A DNA stretch of 16,650 nucleotides from UMGS363 sp051881815 (GTDB lineage Bacteria > Bacillota > Clostridia > Oscillospirales > Ruminococcaceae). Positions 5,719 through 12,726 of this stretch are shown piece after piece. The stretch spans positions 1 through 16,650 of the forward strand of contig JBJEQP010000047.1 in NCBI GenBank assembly GCA_051881815.1, in the 5' to 3' direction. A model generated the notes under the pieces. It was not told the DNA's origin, ran no database searches, and worked only from the letters and a program-made list of their open reading frames with translations. How positions within the stretch are numbered: position 1 is the first letter of the stretch; each line of letters opens with the position of its first letter. The translations under genes were made by a program, and so were the position numbers.

Positions 5719-5925
5719 ATGGCTGAATACAAAAACTTAATCGGCGAAATTGCGATTGCACATCTCAATTATGTTGATATTGCTAAAGAGCTTGGAATAA
5801 CTCGTGATACTCTTCGAAACAAGCTTAGCGGCAAAACTGCATTCAATATTGACGAAGCAATCGCTATAAAAAGCAAGTTTTTCCCTGAAAAATCTTTTGA
5901 GCAGCTCTTCGAGAGGACATCATAA
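5719..5925 (+). CDS. Cro-like helix-turn-helix protein
   Basis: This 68-aa DNA-binding protein is the first gene of the rightward operon. The helix-turn-helix at about residues 17-40 (NYVDIAKELGITRDTLRNKL) is followed by FNIDEAIAIKSKFFPEKSFEQLF, the standard ending of small XRE/Cro-type proteins in Firmicutes phages. The ATG at 5719 is preceded by AAAGGAGTG. Position and size suggest a Cro or antirepressor function: it would bind the same four operators and favour early gene expression. This follows from context; it has no direct support from binding data. Confidence 0.82.
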   Translation: MAEYKNLIGEIAIAHLNYVDIAKELGITRDTLRNKLSGKTAFNIDEAIAIKSKFFPEKSFEQLFERTS

Positions 5926-5946
5926 AAAGAAAGCGAGGTGAGCAGG

Positions 5947-6147
5947 ATGGACTACATAACCGAGGAAATGCGGACAAAAGCCAAAACCGCCGCTTTGCAT
6001 ATTTTGGACGAGATGCAAAGCGACGGCATGACCGAAGCCGAGGTAGCATTAACGGCGTTTTGGCTTGATAAGATCGCACAACAGGCGATCCAAAAGAGTA
6101 AGACTGTCAACAAGTTCAAAAACATTCTTTCTCTTGAAGAGATTTGA
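5947..6147 (+). CDS. Small conserved-type phage protein, unknown function
   Basis: This 66-aa, largely helical protein (YITEEMRTKAKTAALHILDE) has a short hydrophobic AEVALTAFWLDKIAQQAI segment and a basic C-terminus. I chose the ATG at 5947, because GAGGTG lies 6 bases before it, over an in-frame GTG at 5938 with a weaker site. It starts 21 bases after the Cro-like gene and belongs to the same operon. I recognise no domain. Position suggests an early regulatory accessory protein. Confidence 0.65.
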   Translation: MDYITEEMRTKAKTAALHILDEMQSDGMTEAEVALTAFWLDKIAQQAIQKSKTVNKFKNILSLEEI

Positions 6148-6249
6148 GTATCCACTCATAGGCGTGTTCATAAGCTGACCCGAACTCAAATGGATGCGTT
6201 TCGTCAATTTCAAATTTATATATGATCTGCAAAAAAGGAGTGAAATAGT

Positions 6250-6495
6250 ATGCTGACGCTTGAAGATATCGAAAAGATACCGAGAGAATATCTTATTCCG
6301 AAAGAGGTCGCACAGGTCATAGGCTGCTATGCTTACGGAATAACGCTTGCGGCTCGGAACAACCCTGCTTCTCTTGGATTCCCGGTAATAATCATAGGCA
6401 ATCGCACAAAGATACCGAAACAGGCTTTTCTCAACTATATGCGTGGAGAGAAGCCGAAAAATAACAACAAAGGCGGTGAAGAGAATGGCCTTTAA
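6250..6495 (+). CDS. Excisionase-like / helix-turn-helix protein
   Basis: This 81-aa protein contains YLIPKEVAQVIGCYAYGITL at about residues 14-33, a winged-helix type recognition motif. FPVIIIGNRTKIPKQAFLNYM follows, the small wing and second contact typical of excisionase-like and MerR-like phage proteins. The basic tail KPKNNNKGG could add DNA contacts. The ATG at 6250 follows AAAAGGAGTG. Such proteins bend attachment-site DNA to direct the integrase toward excision, or act as small regulators; the first fits the nearby integrase. A 102-base gap before it holds no gene. Confidence 0.6.
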   Translation: MLTLEDIEKIPREYLIPKEVAQVIGCYAYGITLAARNNPASLGFPVIIIGNRTKIPKQAFLNYMRGEKPKNNNKGGEENGL

Positions 6496-6652
6496 AAAAC
6501 CTACACGCAAAGATGCAATGTTAAAGCTTATATCTGCAATAAAGCTTTGCATATCAACATTTGCAGACGATTATCCCAACTTTTGCGAGATGCTTACAGA
6601 GTGGGAAAACAGCCTTAAGCAGCGTATCAAATCAATGGGCAAAAAGTCATGA
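6485..6652 (+). CDS. Small phage protein, unknown function
   Basis: This 55-aa basic, helical protein begins MAFKKPTRKD and contains LKLISAIKLCISTFADDYPN and a Trp-Glu-Asn turn. The start at 6485 is preceded by AAAGGCGGTGAAGAG and overlaps the end of the excisionase-like gene, while its stop overlaps the ATGA of the next gene. The tight coupling supports a real gene. No family recognised. Confidence 0.6.
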   Translation: MAFKKPTRKDAMLKLISAIKLCISTFADDYPNFCEMLTEWENSLKQRIKSMGKKS

Positions 6653-7479
6653 CGGCGCAGGAGTACATTGACGCTTGCAACGAGTGCCGCACTCCGCAGA
6701 GAGCCGCCGAGCTTCTTCGGGTGAGCATCGAACTTGCCGAGGATGATATCAAGGTTCGCAACATAGCAGAGCGCATGAAAAGCACCATAGAGCGTGAGAG
6801 GGCGGAAAGCAAAGCGGCTATTCAACAATATTCCGAGCAGGTCGCAAGCCTCAACGAGCAGGTCGAGGAGCTCACGGCCGAGCTGGAAGAAAAACGCATC
6901 GAGCTTGCCGAGCTTGGGAGCCTTAACGCTCTTATCGGGCGGCTCGGTGCGGTAACGGTGCAGAATGAAGCGGCTGCAGAAAAGCTTTCTGCAGCCGTTG
7001 AGCAGGTGGACAAGCTTTCAGCTGAAAAACCGCAGCCAGACAAGCCTGCACCCAAGCCTAAAAAGCAACTGTCCAAAAAAGCGGACAGTAAAAAAGTAGA
7101 TAATAAGGATGATCCACCCGGATTTACAGAGTTTTGGGAGGTATATCCCAAAAAGGTCAAGCGCAAATTAGCAGCTGAAAAATGGGCGAAAATATCTCCG
7201 GATGAAGAGTTGAAAAAACGAATCATAGCGGCAGTAAAGGCATGGTCAAGGACTGATGAATGGACGAAGGACAACGGTGCATACGTACCGCATCCAACTG
7301 TATGGCTTAACGGTCAGCGGTGGAATGATGAACTTCCAAAATCAGCCGTTACCGAGAGTGGCGGCGGTGTACATTCTTACGATCTGGACAAGCTGTTAGA
7401 CCATGCCAAAAAAAATATACCAAAGTTTGATGGGAGTGATAAAAGTGAAAGCGAAAAAGGCAGCAGCCGAAAGCTTTAA
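6649..7479 (+). CDS. Phage replication protein with coiled coil and FWxxYP C-terminal module
   Basis: This is a 276-aa protein. Residues 1-45 are helical, about 45-125 form a long coiled coil rich in Glu, Ala and Leu, and 126-155 are a Pro/Lys-rich linker. Residues 160-230 are a module seen at the C-terminus of many phage replication proteins: FWEVYPKK (162-169), KLAAEKWAKISPDEELKKRI, then YVPHPTVWLNGQRW (212-225). In other phages this module follows replication initiator or organiser domains, so a role in replisome assembly is likely. The N-terminal part here is a coiled coil and lacks a recognisable DNA-binding domain. The start overlaps the previous stop (ATGA). A perfect 12-bp inverted repeat lies inside the gene at 6971-6997. 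Confidence 0.72.
   Translation: MTAQEYIDACNECRTPQRAAELLRVSIELAEDDIKVRNIAERMKSTIERERAESKAAIQQYSEQVASLNEQVEELTAELEEKRIELAELGSLNALIGRLGAVTVQNEAAAEKLSAAVEQVDKLSAEKPQPDKPAPKPKKQLSKKADSKKVDNKDDPPGFTEFWEVYPKKVKRKLAAEKWAKISPDEELKKRIIAAVKAWSRTDEWTKDNGAYVPHPTVWLNGQRWNDELPKSAVTESGGGVHSYDLDKLLDHAKKNIPKFDGSDKSESEKGSSRKL
6971..6997. repeat. Perfect 12-bp inverted repeat inside the replication gene
   Basis: CGGCTGCAGAAA (6971-6982) and TTTCTGCAGCCG (6986-6997) are exact reverse complements separated by AGC. The stem lies in the coding sequence of the coiled-coil replication protein. Phage origins are often placed inside replication genes, so this could be part of an origin. It could also be a chance effect of the Ala/Glu-rich coding. 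Confidence 0.5.
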
Positions 7480-7969
7480 CAATCAGGTGTATAACGTTAT
7501 GCTCAACAATCTGATTTTAACGTGCGTTGTGCTACATGAGTATTTTGGGTTTGGAACAAAGCGGCTTGATGATTACATACAGGCAGTCATGGAGGAAGCC
7601 AAGCATTTTGACGATATGGCGCATGACGGTGTGCTTGAATTAAAAACCGCCATTGAACGTCAGAGATATCAACAAAAGTTCAAGGAGATACTTCGGACAA
7701 TGACAAAGGAGTTTCTTCCGGAAGCATTCTACAACGAGATGTTTATCGGACGTTTGCCGACAAGATCAGAGCTGAATACGAAAGTGAAAAACGAGGACAA
7801 AAAGTTAGCCATATCGGTATCAGAGGCGGCAAAGATGCAGACAATGGCGCAGGCGTTCAGCGATTATTTGAAAGACAAGGAGGAAAACCAAAATGTACAT
7901 ATTGGCAATGATCATAATTCTCGGTGCTTACGTCGGCCTGCTGATCCTGCAGGTCGCACAGAACATTGA
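7445..7969 (+). CDS. Phage protein of unknown function
   Basis: This 174-aa protein is mostly helical (FNNQVYNVMLNNLILTCVVL near the start, then DDYIQAVMEEAKHFDDM and ERQRYQQKFKEILRTM). I chose the GTG at 7445 because GGGAGTGAT precedes it at normal distance; an ATG at 7430 in the same frame has no good site. The gene begins inside the end of the replication gene. Its last 26 codons overlap the next gene, and the tail there (SRCLRRPADPAGRTEH) differs in composition from the rest, as expected when a frame reads through another gene. It lies between replication genes, so a helper role in replication is possible. No family recognised. Confidence 0.6.
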   Translation: MKAKKAAAESFNNQVYNVMLNNLILTCVVLHEYFGFGTKRLDDYIQAVMEEAKHFDDMAHDGVLELKTAIERQRYQQKFKEILRTMTKEFLPEAFYNEMFIGRLPTRSELNTKVKNEDKKLAISVSEAAKMQTMAQAFSDYLKDKEENQNVHIGNDHNSRCLRRPADPAGRTEH

Positions 7970-8081
7970 TATCTCTTTCACGGAAGAGGAAAAAGCAATC
8001 ATAAAAGCGGCTGTAAAAGCAGCTGTACGCAAGTTTATCGGTCTGATCGGACGGTTAAGACATGGCATATTCAACAAATGA
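7893..8081 (+). CDS. Small single-span membrane protein
   Basis: This 62-aa protein has one N-terminal membrane segment (YILAMIIILGAYVGLLILQV, residues 2-21). A basic amphipathic helix follows (KAIIKAAVKAAVRKFIGLIGRL). The ATG at 7893 is preceded by AAGGAGG, the strongest ribosome binding site nearby, which makes it convincing despite its 77-base overlap with the preceding frame. Its function is unknown; it could anchor a phage complex at the membrane. Confidence 0.65.
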   Translation: MYILAMIIILGAYVGLLILQVAQNIDISFTEEEKAIIKAAVKAAVRKFIGLIGRLRHGIFNK

Positions 8082-8394
8082 CGAGATTCTTGCCAATGCA
8101 AGGCAGCGGCATAGGCGAGTGTATAACATTGATAATCCTTACGGCTACGAGTTTAACGTCTGCAATGATGTTCTTGGCGCTTGGTATAAGAGATATATCG
8201 CCAAGCTCGACCACAAAGACGGGACTGAACCTTCTGTACGCTTGGAATGGGAGCGCAAGGTAAAGGAGCTTATCAAGCGAGAATATAAAAAGTTTTACCA
8301 TGAAAATCTCCGAGAGCCCGTTGTCGGATGGACAAAGACAAGGGTCGAGGAGTTGATTATCATGTTAGGAGCTGATTATGGAAAAGAAACGTAA
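8062..8394 (+). CDS. Phage protein of unknown function
   Basis: This 110-aa, basic, Tyr/Trp-rich protein begins MAYSTNDEILANARQRHRRVYN and contains YGYEFNVCNDVLGAWYKRYI and a helical LEWERKVKELIKREYKKFYHE. It overlaps the end of the small membrane gene by 20 bases, and its own end overlaps a 22-codon frame. The site before the ATG (GGACGGTTAAGAC) is weak, so translation may depend on coupling. No domain recognised. Confidence 0.6.
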   Translation: MAYSTNDEILANARQRHRRVYNIDNPYGYEFNVCNDVLGAWYKRYIAKLDHKDGTEPSVRLEWERKVKELIKREYKKFYHENLREPVVGWTKTRVEELIIMLGADYGKET

Positions 8395-8446
8395 CTGCAT
8401 AAAAAAGAGATCGACCCAAAAGGACGATCCCAAAAAAGAAAGATAA
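8378..8446 (+). CDS. Candidate 22-aa basic micropeptide
   Basis: ATG at 8378 opens MEKKRNCIKKRSTQKDDPKK and ends two residues later at TAA. TTAGGAG lies 7 bases upstream and the start overlaps the preceding gene by 17 bases, the junction style used throughout this operon. The Lys/Arg-rich sequence has no hydrophobic part. It may be a real small protein, or it may only couple translation into the following gene. Confidence 0.35.
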   Translation: MEKKRNCIKKRSTQKDDPKKER

Positions 8447-8507
8447 AAACTATATGACAGCTTTATTATATCATAAGGCCTTAAGTATGTCAAGTGAGGG
8501 TGAAAAA

Positions 8508-9599
8508 ATGAACGAACCATTTAGAAGCCGTGTTTACACAGACCGCCCACCCTATGCGGATTTTGAAGCACCGGCAAAATTTGAAGCAATAAAGAGCATA
8601 ATTGCCAAACGACTTATAGAACACCCAAACGCAATATGCTCATACTCGGGAGGAAGCGACAGCGATATATTGCTTCACCTCATCGAGCAAGTAAGAAAAA
8701 TCTTTGACCTTCCACCCGTGCATTACGCCTTTTTTAACACAGGACTTGAAATGAAAGCCATAAAACAGCACGTCAAGGATATGGAAAAGCAGTACGGCGT
8801 CACGATCACCGAATACAGACCCAAAAAGAATATCGTACTTGCGACAAGAGAGTATGGCTTGCCTTTTGTCAGCAAAATTATGTCTGCAGGTCTGGAAGGC
8901 GTTCAGAAAAAGAATATTCCGCTGACCATCGCAGATGAATACGCCGAAGCGGAAGACAAGATCGCTAAAAGAGCAGAGCTTAAAGAACGCTATCCCAATT
9001 GTGAAGCAACAATCAACTTTTTATGCGGTTGTAACTCCAAAGGTGAACCCCGACCGGATATTCAACTTGTCATAAATTCATCGGATTATATGCTTGATTT
9101 TATAAAAGAAAGTCCAATTCCGTTCAAGGTCAGCAACCGATGCTGTGAGGTCTGCAAAAAGGCAACGGCACACGCCGCCCAAAAGAATTATGAAATGATA
9201 ATAACAGGCGAACGCCGTGACGAAGGCGGAATGCGTTCCGTGCCTAAAAAGAAAATTGAAGATGACGATACCAAAAAAGAAAATACATCAATGTGCTTTT
9301 ACGAAACAGCAGATAAAAAATTCAGACTGCGGCCGCTTTATTATGTATCGGATTCCGACAAGGTCTGGTATAAGGAATATTACGGAATACGCTATTCCGA
9401 TGCCTACGAAGTCTACGGACTTACAAGAACAGGCTGCTGCGGCTGCTCTATATCGTCAAAGGCTGTCGAGAACTTGGAAAAGATAAGACCTTTTGAGCCA
9501 AATCTTGTAAAAGCAGCTTGGAATGTCTTCGGAGAAAGCTATATTTATCGTCAGAAGTATAACGAGTACAAAGCCAAAAGGCGAGAACTTAAGAGATAG
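8508..9599 (+). CDS. PAPS reductase / DndC-like PP-loop protein (IbrA-like)
   Basis: This 363-aa protein belongs to the adenine-nucleotide alpha-hydrolase (PP-loop) superfamily. The PP-loop SYSGGSDSD is at residues 45-53, and a second phosphate-contact block TGERRDEGGMR is at 233-243, as in PAPS reductases and DndC. Cysteine groups are Cys173 and Cys175, Cys212, Cys213 and Cys216, and Cys310, Cys311 and Cys313 (TGCCGCS), which could bind an Fe-S cluster or zinc. The start at 8508 has GAGGG at 7 bases; in-frame ATGs at 8454 and 8487 lack good sites. A ParB-like gene follows 64 bases later, the arrangement of IbrA/IbrB in E. coli prophages. Its substrate is unknown; nucleotide activation or a DNA/nucleotide sulfur reaction are both possible. 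Confidence 0.82.
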   Translation: MNEPFRSRVYTDRPPYADFEAPAKFEAIKSIIAKRLIEHPNAICSYSGGSDSDILLHLIEQVRKIFDLPPVHYAFFNTGLEMKAIKQHVKDMEKQYGVTITEYRPKKNIVLATREYGLPFVSKIMSAGLEGVQKKNIPLTIADEYAEAEDKIAKRAELKERYPNCEATINFLCGCNSKGEPRPDIQLVINSSDYMLDFIKESPIPFKVSNRCCEVCKKATAHAAQKNYEMIITGERRDEGGMRSVPKKKIEDDDTKKENTSMCFYETADKKFRLRPLYYVSDSDKVWYKEYYGIRYSDAYEVYGLTRTGCCGCSISSKAVENLEKIRPFEPNLVKAAWNVFGESYIYRQKYNEYKAKRRELKR

Positions 9600-9663
9600 A
9601 TTTTATTTTCCGAAGTGTGGGAAAATTTAAAGAATATAAAGGTTAAAACAAGGAGGAAACTAT

Positions 9664-11178
9664 ATGACAGACGTAAACCGCAGTATTAAGGAGATCGGGC
9701 TTAATGAAAGGCTTCTTGCATTCTGTGAGCGTGAGGAAGTGAAAACGGTCGGCGAGTTTTTAAGCAGATTTGAGGAGCTTGAAATAATCTCACCGAAAGC
9801 AGCTAAAAAAATCATGGATTCTATCAACTGCATCGAGGACGACAAGCGCACTATCGTATATATTGATGTTGACAAGATCAAGCCGCACCCTGACAATCCC
9901 CGAAAGGACGTCGGGGATGTTTCCAACCTTGCGGAAGACATAAAACAGAACGGAATCATGCAGAATCTGACGGTCATTCCGTCCGAGGTATCGGGCGAAT
10001 ACATTACGCTTATCGGACATAGGCGACTTGCGGCGGCGATAGCAGCAGGACTTGACAAGGTACCTTGTACAGTAGTCGGAAATTTAAGCCGCTCGGAGCA
10101 GATATCGAGAATGCTTGCGGAAAATATGCAGAGAGAAGATCTTACTCTCTTGGAGCAGGCGGACGGAATACAGATGATGCTCGATCTTGGCGATACTATC
10201 AGCATGGTTGCTAAAAAAACAAGTATGGGGGAAACAAGTATCCGTGAACGCTTGAAAGTTCTGGAGCATGATCGTGAAGCAGTCGAAGCTGCGGTCGAAA
10301 GAGGCGGCGGCATCACAAGTTTTATTGAGATAAACAAAATAAAAGATAAAGCAAAGCAGGAAAAGCTTATAAACTCTATCGGTACAAACAATTTCAAATG
10401 GGAGCTTGAACGTGCGCTTAACGATCAGAAGCGAGAAAAGAAAAAGCAGCAGCTTATTGATTTTGTCAAAGGGTTTGCAAGTGAGCTTACGAACGATGCG
10501 GACACATCTAACCTCAAGAGTTTAAGGTCATATCACAGCATGGATGCGCCTATACTTCCGAATAATTTTGATGAAAGCCTTAATTATTATTACAAGGTAC
10601 AACTTTATAGTATTGAAGTTTATACCGATTATACGGAAGCGGATATCGACAAGAAGCAGCAGGTCAAGGATCAGCTTGAACGAGCTAATGCGAGGGCGGC
10701 AGAGCTTAACAGGCGCAGAAAAGAGTTGTCGGATATTGCTGCGGCGATGTTAAATTCAAGGATCGAATTTCTTAAGAATTTCAAGGGCATTCCGCAGAAA
10801 AAGGCTGTTGACAAGCTTTGCATAATATATGACGTCAACCGGATTGTCACGGAATGTCTGATTGATGAAGAGGGTTACAATTTTGACTGGAGCGCAATTT
10901 CGGAAATTCTTTGCCCCGACAGTTCTGACATTGATGCTCGAGAATACATATCGAAGCTTGACCAGGACAAGCTTATCATTATAAACCTTATTGCAAGCGC
11001 AGGGGGATTTGAAAAGCTTGAAGCGCATCTATGGACGTGCGAATTCTCAAAGGATAATAACCTTGAATGCATTTACAAGGTTCTTGAAATGCTCGGATAT
11101 AAGATGTCGGAAACAGAACGAGAGTATTTAAACGGCACTCACGAGGCTTTCGTCAAGGAGGAAAAGCATGACTCTTGA
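9664..11178 (+). CDS. ParB-like protein with N-terminal helix-hairpin region (IbrB-like)
   Basis: This is a 504-aa protein. Residues 10-55 (LNERLLAFCEREEVKTVGEFL) resemble the RNA polymerase alpha C-terminal/helix-hairpin-helix fold. The ParB/Srx domain follows: PHPDNPRKD (74-82), LAEDIKQNGIMQNLTVIP (89-106), GHRRLAAAI (118-126, in place of the GERR of partition ParBs) and ENMQREDL (153-160). A helix-turn-helix lies near 176-200. About 280 C-terminal residues have no motif I know. AAGGAGG precedes the ATG at 9664. No parA gene or centromere-like repeat is nearby, so segregation is unlikely; DNA binding or gene regulation together with the PP-loop partner is more likely. The ParB/Srx fold binds CTP in several relatives. 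Confidence 0.82.
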   Translation: MTDVNRSIKEIGLNERLLAFCEREEVKTVGEFLSRFEELEIISPKAAKKIMDSINCIEDDKRTIVYIDVDKIKPHPDNPRKDVGDVSNLAEDIKQNGIMQNLTVIPSEVSGEYITLIGHRRLAAAIAAGLDKVPCTVVGNLSRSEQISRMLAENMQREDLTLLEQADGIQMMLDLGDTISMVAKKTSMGETSIRERLKVLEHDREAVEAAVERGGGITSFIEINKIKDKAKQEKLINSIGTNNFKWELERALNDQKREKKKQQLIDFVKGFASELTNDADTSNLKSLRSYHSMDAPILPNNFDESLNYYYKVQLYSIEVYTDYTEADIDKKQQVKDQLERANARAAELNRRRKELSDIAAAMLNSRIEFLKNFKGIPQKKAVDKLCIIYDVNRIVTECLIDEEGYNFDWSAISEILCPDSSDIDAREYISKLDQDKLIIINLIASAGGFEKLEAHLWTCEFSKDNNLECIYKVLEMLGYKMSETEREYLNGTHEAFVKEEKHDS

Positions 11179-11374
11179 AAAGGCAATAGAGCAGGTACGG
11201 AAGTATTATGAAATAGCTCTCAATCTTAAGCACGTCAGAAAGCCGCTTGCTTGGGCGCTGTATCAGGTATGGAGCGAGGCTGACAAGCAGGGCGTAACAG
11301 CAGATAAATGCGACAGCAGTGAGAAATGCGCAGGACGTTGTAATAATTGTAATAGGAGGGGCAAGAATGAGTAA
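11168..11374 (+). CDS. Small Cys-rich phage protein
   Basis: This 68-aa protein has a helical N-terminus (LEKAIEQVRKYYEIALNLKH, then PLAWALYQVWSEADKQG) and a Cys cluster (CDSSEKCAGRCNNC) close to the C-terminus that could bind a metal. AAGGAGG precedes the ATG. It overlaps the end of the ParB-like gene by 11 bases and the start of the ASCH gene by 8 bases, so the three are probably translated together. Function unknown. Confidence 0.65.
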   Translation: MTLEKAIEQVRKYYEIALNLKHVRKPLAWALYQVWSEADKQGVTADKCDSSEKCAGRCNNCNRRGKNE

Positions 11375-12026
11375 AGCTGTTCTCATAAGCATACAGCCTC
11401 AATGGTGCGAGCTGATTTTAAGAGGCAAGAAAACCGTTGAAGTCCGCAAGAGCAGACCGAAGCTTAAGCCGCCGTTTAAGTGCTATATCTACTGTACTAA
11501 GCCCCAAAAAAAGTTTTGGTATCACGGTGAATATTACTCCGATATTTTATATGTAGATTTTTACTCAAAGGAGCTTGTTTGCGGCTGTACAATGGCAGAC
11601 GATTTCCTGAACGGCAAAGTCATAGGCGAATTTGTATGCGATGATATAACATTGATAACACAAGTTAGCAATATGACAAGCAACACCTATGAATACAGAG
11701 CAGTATCTGCAAACGGCACTTTGTTGTCTGATGATATTTTTGAAAATTCCTGTCTTTCCAAAAAAGAAATAGAAAAATATCTTGATGGCAGAAAAGGCTA
11801 TGCTTGGCATATTTCAGAGCTTGTTATATACGACAAGCCAAAGGAGTTAAGAGAGTTTTATTCCTTATGCAACGAGGACTGCACAAATTGCGAAATGTGG
11901 CAATATGTCAGAGTGAATGCCGATGAATACGATATGGACTGTTCAAGCGAGATACACGGACATAAACCGCTGAAAAGGCCGCCGCAGTCGTGGTGTTATG
12001 TGGAGGAGGTTGACAATGATGATTGA
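11367..12026 (+). CDS. ASCH-domain protein
   Basis: This 219-aa protein begins with the ASCH signature ISIQPQWCELILRGKKTVEVRK (residues 7-28), given here only as a position guide to the Gln-Pro...Gly-Lys-Lys-Thr-x-Glu-x-Arg pattern. It continues GKVIGEFVCDDI (83-94) and AWHISELVIYDKPKEL, and ends with a Cys-rich part (CNEDCTNCEMW) and RPPQSWCYVEE. ASCH is a PUA-like beta-barrel fold tied to RNA or modified-nucleotide binding; some relatives cleave RNA or deaminate modified nucleosides. Phage versions are common but uncharacterised. The ATG at 11367 follows AGGAGGGG. Its place after the PP-loop/ParB pair makes a shared role in nucleic acid modification worth considering. Confidence 0.82.
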   Translation: MSKAVLISIQPQWCELILRGKKTVEVRKSRPKLKPPFKCYIYCTKPQKKFWYHGEYYSDILYVDFYSKELVCGCTMADDFLNGKVIGEFVCDDITLITQVSNMTSNTYEYRAVSANGTLLSDDIFENSCLSKKEIEKYLDGRKGYAWHISELVIYDKPKELREFYSLCNEDCTNCEMWQYVRVNADEYDMDCSSEIHGHKPLKRPPQSWCYVEEVDNDD

Positions 12027-12204
12027 TATAAATAATCCACCGACAAAACATTACATCGGACACGCTGTTATGACAGGCGTCGAGGAAACATTTGAATTTG
12101 ATGCACCAACACACTTTGATAAAGATGAAATTGAATCCGAAATGGTTGATGCGTTTTGGGAAAGTGGTCTTGTAGATGTTTGGTACGAGGAGTGTGAAGA
12201 ATAA
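12016..12204 (+). CDS. Small acidic phage protein
   Basis: This 62-aa acidic protein contains YIGHAVMTGVEETFEFDAPT followed by DKDEIESEMVDAFWESGLVDVWYEE. Tandem ATGs at 12016 and 12019 follow GGAGGAGGT by 5 and 8 bases, so either could be used. It overlaps the ASCH gene by 11 bases and shares its last base with the next ATG (TAATG). No family recognised; strong acidity might suit a DNA mimic, but this is speculation. Confidence 0.6.
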   Translation: MMIDINNPPTKHYIGHAVMTGVEETFEFDAPTHFDKDEIESEMVDAFWESGLVDVWYEECEE

Positions 12205-12527
12205 TGATATCAATTGAGCTGAACGAACAGTCCGCCGAGGATTTCAAGCAGATACGGGAATTGCAAGAGCTGAACCTGTCTGATGAAACGATACAGGCAG
12301 CTTATAACAACACATTGAATGCTCGAAAGGAATCTAACGTTACTGATAACGAAAAATGGATTGAAGAAATATCAGGTATGGTATTTGACATAAATCCTGC
12401 TGAAATTGCTCATCAAATTGAAAACGGAACACTGAAAGAATGGTGTTTGAACTGGCAGAAAGCAATGAATATGCTAATTATAACAGCGCCGTTAGATTAT
12501 TCGAAGGAGCGTGAGGATAATGTCTGA
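12204..12527 (+). CDS. Phage protein of unknown function
   Basis: This 107-aa acidic helical protein opens MISIELNEQSAEDFKQIRELQ and later reads IAHQIENGTLKEWCLNWQKAMNM. It starts by TAATG overlap with the previous gene after GAGGAG. Its end overlaps the Lar-like gene by 8 bases. No domain recognised. Confidence 0.6.
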   Translation: MISIELNEQSAEDFKQIRELQELNLSDETIQAAYNNTLNARKESNVTDNEKWIEEISGMVFDINPAEIAHQIENGTLKEWCLNWQKAMNMLIITAPLDYSKEREDNV

Positions 12528-12726
12528 AATAAAGTTAAAGCCTTGCCCGTTTTGTGGTGGGAAAGCTGTTCTTACAGACGACATTTGCAGTATTGTTAAA
12601 TGTGTAGAATGTGGAGCAGAAAGTGGAATGTTCAAAATATCAAAGAAATACAGTTCCGATGAAAAAGCTGCCGCAGCTTGGAACAGGAGAACCGACAATG
12701 ACCCCAACAGCAGCAATAGCCGCTAA
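12520..12726 (+). CDS. Lar-family (restriction alleviation) zinc-ribbon protein
   Basis: This 68-aa protein has the standard Lar-type layout: LKPCPFCGGKA at the N-terminus, then VKCVECGAES, then SSDEKAAAAWNRR. The two CxxC pairs form a zinc ribbon. The family is named after Lar of the Rac prophage, which lessens type I restriction by EcoKI, but many members are annotated only by similarity. AAGGAG lies 10 bases before the ATG at 12520. The final 10 residues (DNDPNSSNSR) overlap the next gene. A Mom-like gene nearby supports an anti-restriction setting. Confidence 0.75.
   Translation: MSEIKLKPCPFCGGKAVLTDDICSIVKCVECGAESGMFKISKKYSSDEKAAAAWNRRTDNDPNSSNSR

Noticed and set aside
6049..6552. 167-codon open frame on the minus strand
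   Set aside because: It runs antisense across three tightly spaced plus-strand genes with good ribosome binding sites, and its product has no recognisable motif.
6822..7274. 150-codon Ser/Ala/Phe-rich frame on the minus strand
   Set aside because: It mirrors the coiled-coil region of the replication gene; the low-complexity composition is a reflection of Glu/Ala/Leu codons.
9660..10397. 245-codon open frame on the minus strand
   Set aside because: It is antisense to the conserved ParB-like coding sequence, Ser-rich with no domain, and lacks a convincing start signal.
9664..11178. Plasmid partition ParB
   Set aside because: There is no ParA, no centromere-like repeats, GHRR replaces the usual GERR, and the protein has a long unrelated C-terminus.
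12698..12726. Frameshift between the Lar-like gene and the XRE gene
   Set aside because: Both products are complete for their families and the XRE gene has its own ribosome binding site, so a simple overlap explains the arrangement.
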